DNA from: Opisthocomus hoazin
Lineage: Eukaryota; Chordata; Aves; Opisthocomiformes; Opisthocomidae
NCBI RefSeq assembly: GCF_030867145.1
Contig: NC_134454.1
Span: forward strand, 70,228,308-70,292,307
Direction of reading: 5' to 3'
DNA length: 64,000 nucleotides
The notes below the pieces were generated by a model. It was not told the origin of the DNA and did not search any database. It was given only the letters and a program-made list of their open reading frames with translations. Shown here piece after piece: positions 26,301-64,000 of the stretch. A program made the position numbers and the translations under genes. How positions within the stretch are numbered: the first letter of the stretch is position 1; each line of letters starts with the position of its first letter.

Positions 26301-29300
26301 TTTTTGAGCCACTCTTCTCAATACTGTTCTCAACCCACCCATAATTTTCCACCTACCTTTAAATCACAAACTTTTCTTGTTTAAGATAGAATATTTTGGA
26401 GTTAAAGAGGTAAAAACACATACTAACCTTTTCCTGTATTTTACCAGTACAAATTTACTATCACAAAAGTTTACAGCAAGGCTGTCAAAGCTTACCATTC
26501 ACAGATTATTAGTCATGCTCTGTACTGTTACTTGATATCTGGAATGGGACTTCATTAATTTGCAGGAATTCTTAATGCACTGCACAATGTCAGAGATTAC
26601 CGGTTTCCCACAAATGAACTTTTTTTCCTCCGCTTAAAAGGGTTTAATAGAAAAACAATGCCAGCGTGTCTGCTTCAGAGCTGCTTCTGCTAGTTCAAAG
26701 AGCCGAGTGCTGATCCCACCCCACCATCTACTGGAACTCAGCAGAATCACAGGACTGCCTTGGAGACACTTCGCTCTGCAGCCCACCATCTGAAAAAGGC
26801 TGGAGATCGGGGGAGTGCTCAGAGCATATACCGATACACACTTGTCCTGCAGTTTACCAGACAGCTGCTGGTGAGCGCTATTTCGACACCGCGGTGACCA
26901 GGCTAGATGAACTTTTGGTCAGACCTGGAAAAGACACTTTCTTTCTTGCTTATGTTATCTTGTAGAACAAGCTATAACAGAATTAAAAAAAAAATAAAAA
27001 ATAAAAAGCAAGGGTTTGCACACAAATTTTCCTTTACCAGTGTAATGCCACGAATGTGACATGCCCCAGCTCCCCAGTATCCCCGACAGCGGTTTGTACC
27101 CAGGACACCAGGACAGACACACCTGCACTTTGACTCTCCTGACTCAGCAGGTCTTCACACCCGCCCCATCTACTCCTCCACACCCGTGTCTGGCTTGCCC
27201 ACTCTGCCGGGCTCTTCAGACCAGCCTTACACCATGCCACAGGTACTGAATGCAGTTTTAGACCTGAAAATATAATGAGGAAGTCTTTGGAGGGTAACGA
27301 CAGAAAGCTACAGCACGATAAGGGTGGTAAACTCAGTGGGAGACTCCCTGCTCCTTCTGAAGTGGTCACAACAATCAGTCTGAGAAAAATTTTTAATTTG
27401 GTTTACTTAATTACAAATAGATTATCATTTGGGAAAACAATACTCATAAAACTAGTTACTGTTTAACAGCCCTACTCTAAGTACCAAGTGGACTCTCAGG
27501 CATGATTGTCTTGTTACTAAATTTGTCTCATAGGATGCTAGTGATACCCAGTAAATCATACCATGGGAGAAGCCCTGATCCCACTGAAGCCAAGGGTAAA
27601 AAGTCATATTGACTTAGCAGAGGATGTATTTGGCCTTATAAAGCAGAGAGCAGAGCAGAACAGATCCTCACTCACCCTGTGTTACATTTCATGTGGGAAC
27701 CTCTAAGACACAGCTGTGACTTTATTCTCCTTTCTCTAGTCACTGTTTATCTGCTGACATTTTAATGGAGATTTTGCTCATTCAGGTGGACCCTGGATCA
27801 GTCCCCACCAGAGAGCACAGCTGAATCCTTCTGCCTGGCCAGTGGTCTGACTTCTCCACACCGTTTGAGCTTGGTGCTAACACTCCCAAAATTGAGCATG
27901 GACCTCCAAATCCAGCCAGGAGTTAGTTTATATATAGGGTGGTACTTGAAATACTTTATAATCAAACTATTATTATTACTGAATTTCATTAGGAATGGAA
28001 AGTGAAGGTTGATGGCATCCCTCATTTTGACTCCCACTCACTAGATTACATGCTTACCAAGCAATACCGAGGGTGTAAACATTCAGGGTTGCAATACACC
28101 CGTGAAGAAAGCCGGGAAACACTTCACCCCGGGAGATGCTGTCTCTGCGGTGCTGGCAGTGCTCTGTACAGGTCGGGGGCGGGGGGGGGAGGCACGACAC
28201 GGACTGATGCTCCCGGCGCTGTACAAAGGCAGACCACCGGCATCCTTCCTCCAAAGCACTGACAGTGTCTGGGTGAAAACGGATGTGGAAGCCTCGCCCA
28301 CTTGCCAATGCCCTCTGCAGGGCAGCAGGGATGTTGCCTGCTCTATGCTCGCAATGGCAACGTAGCACAGAGCAGGTGCTGTCAGCGCCGATGATCTGTC
28401 AGTCTTTGCGGTGCCAGTCTTCAGCCCTAGTAAGTAAGATTTACATAGCATTTCAGCATATGTTTCAACCATTCTCTGTGGTCTCACCACAATTTTTGCA
28501 TTCACCTAATGAACAACAGTGACAAGAAGAGTTAACTACCCTACATACAGCCAAACGCTGATGCACAGGAAAACGTGGGCAAACAAACATGCAAAAAAAG
28601 CTCCGTGTTTCTGTTACTCTCTTTTCATCACTTCTCTGCACCACGACTTTCTTCCAGTAAAAAAAAAAAACAAACCACCCCAAAAAACCCTAACTACCAC
28701 TGACAGTATAACAATTCAGGAACACTTTGCTTAAGTTAAAGAATAATGCAAGTTAACAATATTAAAGCTATCACCTTCATCTGCTGCCTGCACCAGCCTC
28801 CACCTTTTTTGTGGCTTTGCTGTCCTTAGCCAGGGTTGCTTTCATAGCCACTGAGCACAGGAGGCCCTGAGCAATTTGGAGACACTTCCTTCAAGTCTTC
28901 TAAAGAAGCCATAAAAAGATACTTACAGAGAAGTCAGCGACTCAAGCCCTGTTCCTAAATCCCAGCTTTTCTGGCAGCCCCTGAGCTGTGATATGTCTGC
29001 CATAGCTGAGACACAGACCTGTGTTCACCTGTTGCTCATGTCTACATGGGGAGAGGTGTTTTGCTGAAGCATTGGCCTCGGTTCTCTTCTGATGGATGCG
29101 GAGGGCAGGAGCTGCCAGCTCTAAAACACGCTCTGTCCCTGTGGGCTGCGGACACATATCTAGAGGAGGTGCCTGGCTTTCCAACAGCTGAAGGCAAGCT
29201 GAGCCCCCGGCAAATGTACACAGGGCCATATGGAATATTGTGCCCTATGTGGGACCCACAAGGAATCAGCTGCCACGTATTTCTCTCCGAAATTCCCTTG

Positions 29301-30299
29301 CTGCATACCTGCAATGCACCTCATTCCCAGGCTAATGCACTGCAAGAGAGAGGCTGGACCCATAACCTCCAAAGCCCATTGCCTCCATCTCGGGAGCAGA
29401 ATGGAAGGACAGACCCAGTAATGGTAAAAGGGCAGGTGAAACTGAGTATCGGATTGATCGGGTTAGGTAGAGGACGGTGGAGCGGTCAGCTAACTGCGTA
29501 ACCTGCACTGCAGCAGTGCACAGGGTCAGAAATCCTGCGTACACAGAGGACAAAGGGCCTCCTGCCACCTGCAGGAAGCAAAGCCCGTTTCTGGGATCTT
29601 TTGAAGATGACCAGGGGTGATAATTTGCGGTTCCAAATGCCTGACCACAGACATGTCTCCAGCTCCAGTGCCGCCTCCGCGAAGTCAGCAGCGCTTTGAG
29701 CAGAGCCGGGGTGCTAGACTGGGTGGTCTGAACTGTCACCTGCTGGGGCCAGCCCTGAGCCACCTTCCTGGCAAGGAGACGCCAGGTAGGAGCTGACCGT
29801 CTGCCTAATGCTCTGCTCCCAGACTGCACCGACAGCACTTGCCACACGGTGGATCCCTCCTCTCACATAAAAAAGGCCTGAGACGAGCCAAAGCACAAAG
29901 CAGCCCGCAGCAGAGAAAAGCACCAGAGCCTACCCCCGGCTCCACAGTCCCACCACACGCCTCTCCGCAGTTAAGGACCCTTGGGCAGATCACACTGCCA
30001 CATTTTGGAGAATTTCAGCTCTGGTCTGTCGTTTCAAGCTGTTCAGGCTGCACTGCCTCCTGGGCCATGCTGTCTTCTTCCAAACACACACATAGTCTGG
30101 ATTTAGGTTCAGCAGCAGATGCCTGGCACGTGAATCAGCTCCAGACACCACTCCTACGGTGCCTACACGCACGTTGTGTCTCTAGCATCCGCTGTAGTAA
30201 CGGGAATCTGTCAAAACACCAAACAGAACAAGTACAGTGAATAAAGTCTTCTTAGGCTGACCCAACTACGGCACAGCTTTAGCGTAGGTCCTGCCTGCG
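23331..30299. other. Intergenic DNA upstream of the ANKRD55 CpG island
   Basis: No gene recognised. GC content rises from about 28050 onward. A CpG-enriched patch with a G-run lies at about 28080-28400, and 28950-30240 holds many overlapping frames on both strands (for example 171 codons on the - strand, 29332-29847) without recognisable motifs. A-rich runs occur at about 26983-27007 and 28653-28672. The piece 27560-27640 resembles a widespread old amniote repeat. Confidence 0.55.
28080..28400. promoter_or_regulatory. CpG-enriched patch with G-run
   Basis: A few hundred bases clearly richer in C, G and CpG than the surroundings, with a guanine run at 28174-28192 (five G, C, nine or more G, A, GG) that could form quadruplex structure. 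It is 2.7 kb upstream of the ANKRD55 CpG island. It could be a distal regulatory element or an unannotated first exon; the sequence alone does not decide. Confidence 0.3.
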
Positions 30300-31010
30300 C
30301 TTCCGGGCCGAACGCCTCTTGCCTTTCCCAACGTTCACAGATCAGTTTGCCTCATCGGCCGGCAGCCATGCGCCTTCCCCAGCGTGCCAGCGCTCGGTGG
30401 ACCTGTCACCGCCCTGCCACCCGCCAGCCGCTGGCACTGCTGGTGACCTGCTGCTCCCGCTGCGCTCCAGCTCAGCCCGCTGATCCTTGCCAGGCAACAA
30501 CCCGGCAAACGGCGAAGCTCACCAGGGTTCCCTCCCCTTCACGGCGCAGAGTCCGAGGCCCCGGCTTAGGGAGGCGGGCCCCCGCTCAAAACAACAGCCC
30601 GAGGCCGCAGGCCGGCGGCCGGCCTGGCGAGCGCCGGGTGCGGGGCCCGGGCCGTCTCACACCGGCCGCCCGGCGCTGCCTCCCCAGCCACGGCGACGCG
30701 CTCTCCGCCGCCACCCCTTCACCCAGCGCCCGGGGGCCGCCGGGCCCGGGCAGCCCCGCGGCGGGGCAGGGCGGCCCCGCCGGCCCGCCTTCTCCGCGCC
30801 TCCCGGCGGGGGTGCAGCGCCTGCCGGCCCCGCCCACGGCAGCGAGGGGTCTCCCGGCGGCGCCGCCGGGCTCCCAGGGCCGCCGGCGTGCGGGGTCCGG
30901 CGGCGGCCACAGCCGCAGCCGCAAAGCCGGCCTCGTCCCCTGGCGGGAGCGCTGGCGCCGCGGCGTTGCCTGCCGCCGCGCAGGGGGTCCTCGCCCCGAA
31001 GACCGCGGAG

Positions 31011-31043
31011 ATGGCGTTGCTCGGGGCTGGCGGCGGGCAGTGA
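31011..31043 (+). promoter_or_regulatory. Upstream ORF in the ANKRD55 leader (10 codons)
   Basis: An ATG at 31011 with a good initiation context (G at -3 and G at +4) opens a 10-codon frame, MALLGAGGGQ, closed by TGA at 31041-31043. It is in a different frame from the main start at 31055 and ends 11 bases before it. If the transcript begins upstream of 31011, scanning ribosomes would meet this frame first, which would be expected to lower or regulate ANKRD55 translation. Whether the leader includes it depends on the unknown transcription start. Confidence 0.5.
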
Positions 31044-31054
31044 GGCGGACCGCC

Positions 31055-64000
<32,946 letters not shown>

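Noticed and set aside
28083-28505. 140-codon frame on - strand in the CpG-enriched patch
   Set aside because: No family resemblance; several other frames are equally open here because of the base composition.
29332-29847. 171-codon frame on - strand
   Set aside because: No recognisable domain or motif, overlapping frames on the other strand, GC-raised region; judged chance.

Overview
The window looks like a single-copy stretch of a bird nuclear genome. The evidence is long AT-rich intergenic and intronic DNA, one GC-rich CpG-island promoter, and CR1-type LINE retroposons, both fresh copies with the typical avian 3' tail (tandem ATTCTGTG-type octamers) and strongly decayed copies. Only one protein-coding gene can be supported. 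It lies on the + strand and is recognised as ANKRD55 (ankyrin repeat domain-containing protein 55). Eight coding exons are visible, running from the start codon at 31055 to the end of exon 8 at 63394. Joined, they give 315 complete codons plus two bases with no stop, all with GT-AG junctions and matching phases. They encode the N-terminal ankyrin-repeat half of the protein (about nine repeats). The C-terminal half lies beyond the right edge.

Layout. 1-30.3 kb: upstream intergenic DNA without a convincing gene. It holds a 5'-truncated young CR1 at 11.84-12.21 kb (- strand), a longer one at 22.37-23.33 kb (- strand) that still carries the FADD reverse-transcriptase motif, and old CR1 tails near 5.0 and 19.9 kb. 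30.3-31.3 kb: CpG island holding the promoter, a 10-codon upstream ORF and coding exon 1. 31.1-37.6 kb: intron 1. 37.6-49.1 kb: exons 2 to 6. 49.1-60.6 kb: the 11.5-kb intron 6, whose last 3 kb is built largely of decayed CR1 copies. 60.6-63.4 kb: exons 7 and 8, with a young CR1 inserted in sense orientation in intron 7.

Lineage (inference): the young CR1 copies encode a C-terminus unlike the chicken CR1-B/F proteins as I remember them, so a bird outside the chicken/turkey group seems more likely. Human ANKRD55 lies between IL6ST and MAP3K1, a block that in birds is expected on chromosome Z. Neither neighbour is inside this window, so the chromosome cannot be confirmed here. I found no CRISPR array, operon, rRNA or tRNA, intact virus or new biological system. 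What is worth a second look is the uORF, one weak splice donor, the exon/ankyrin register, the layered CR1 history and a few perfect palindromes.
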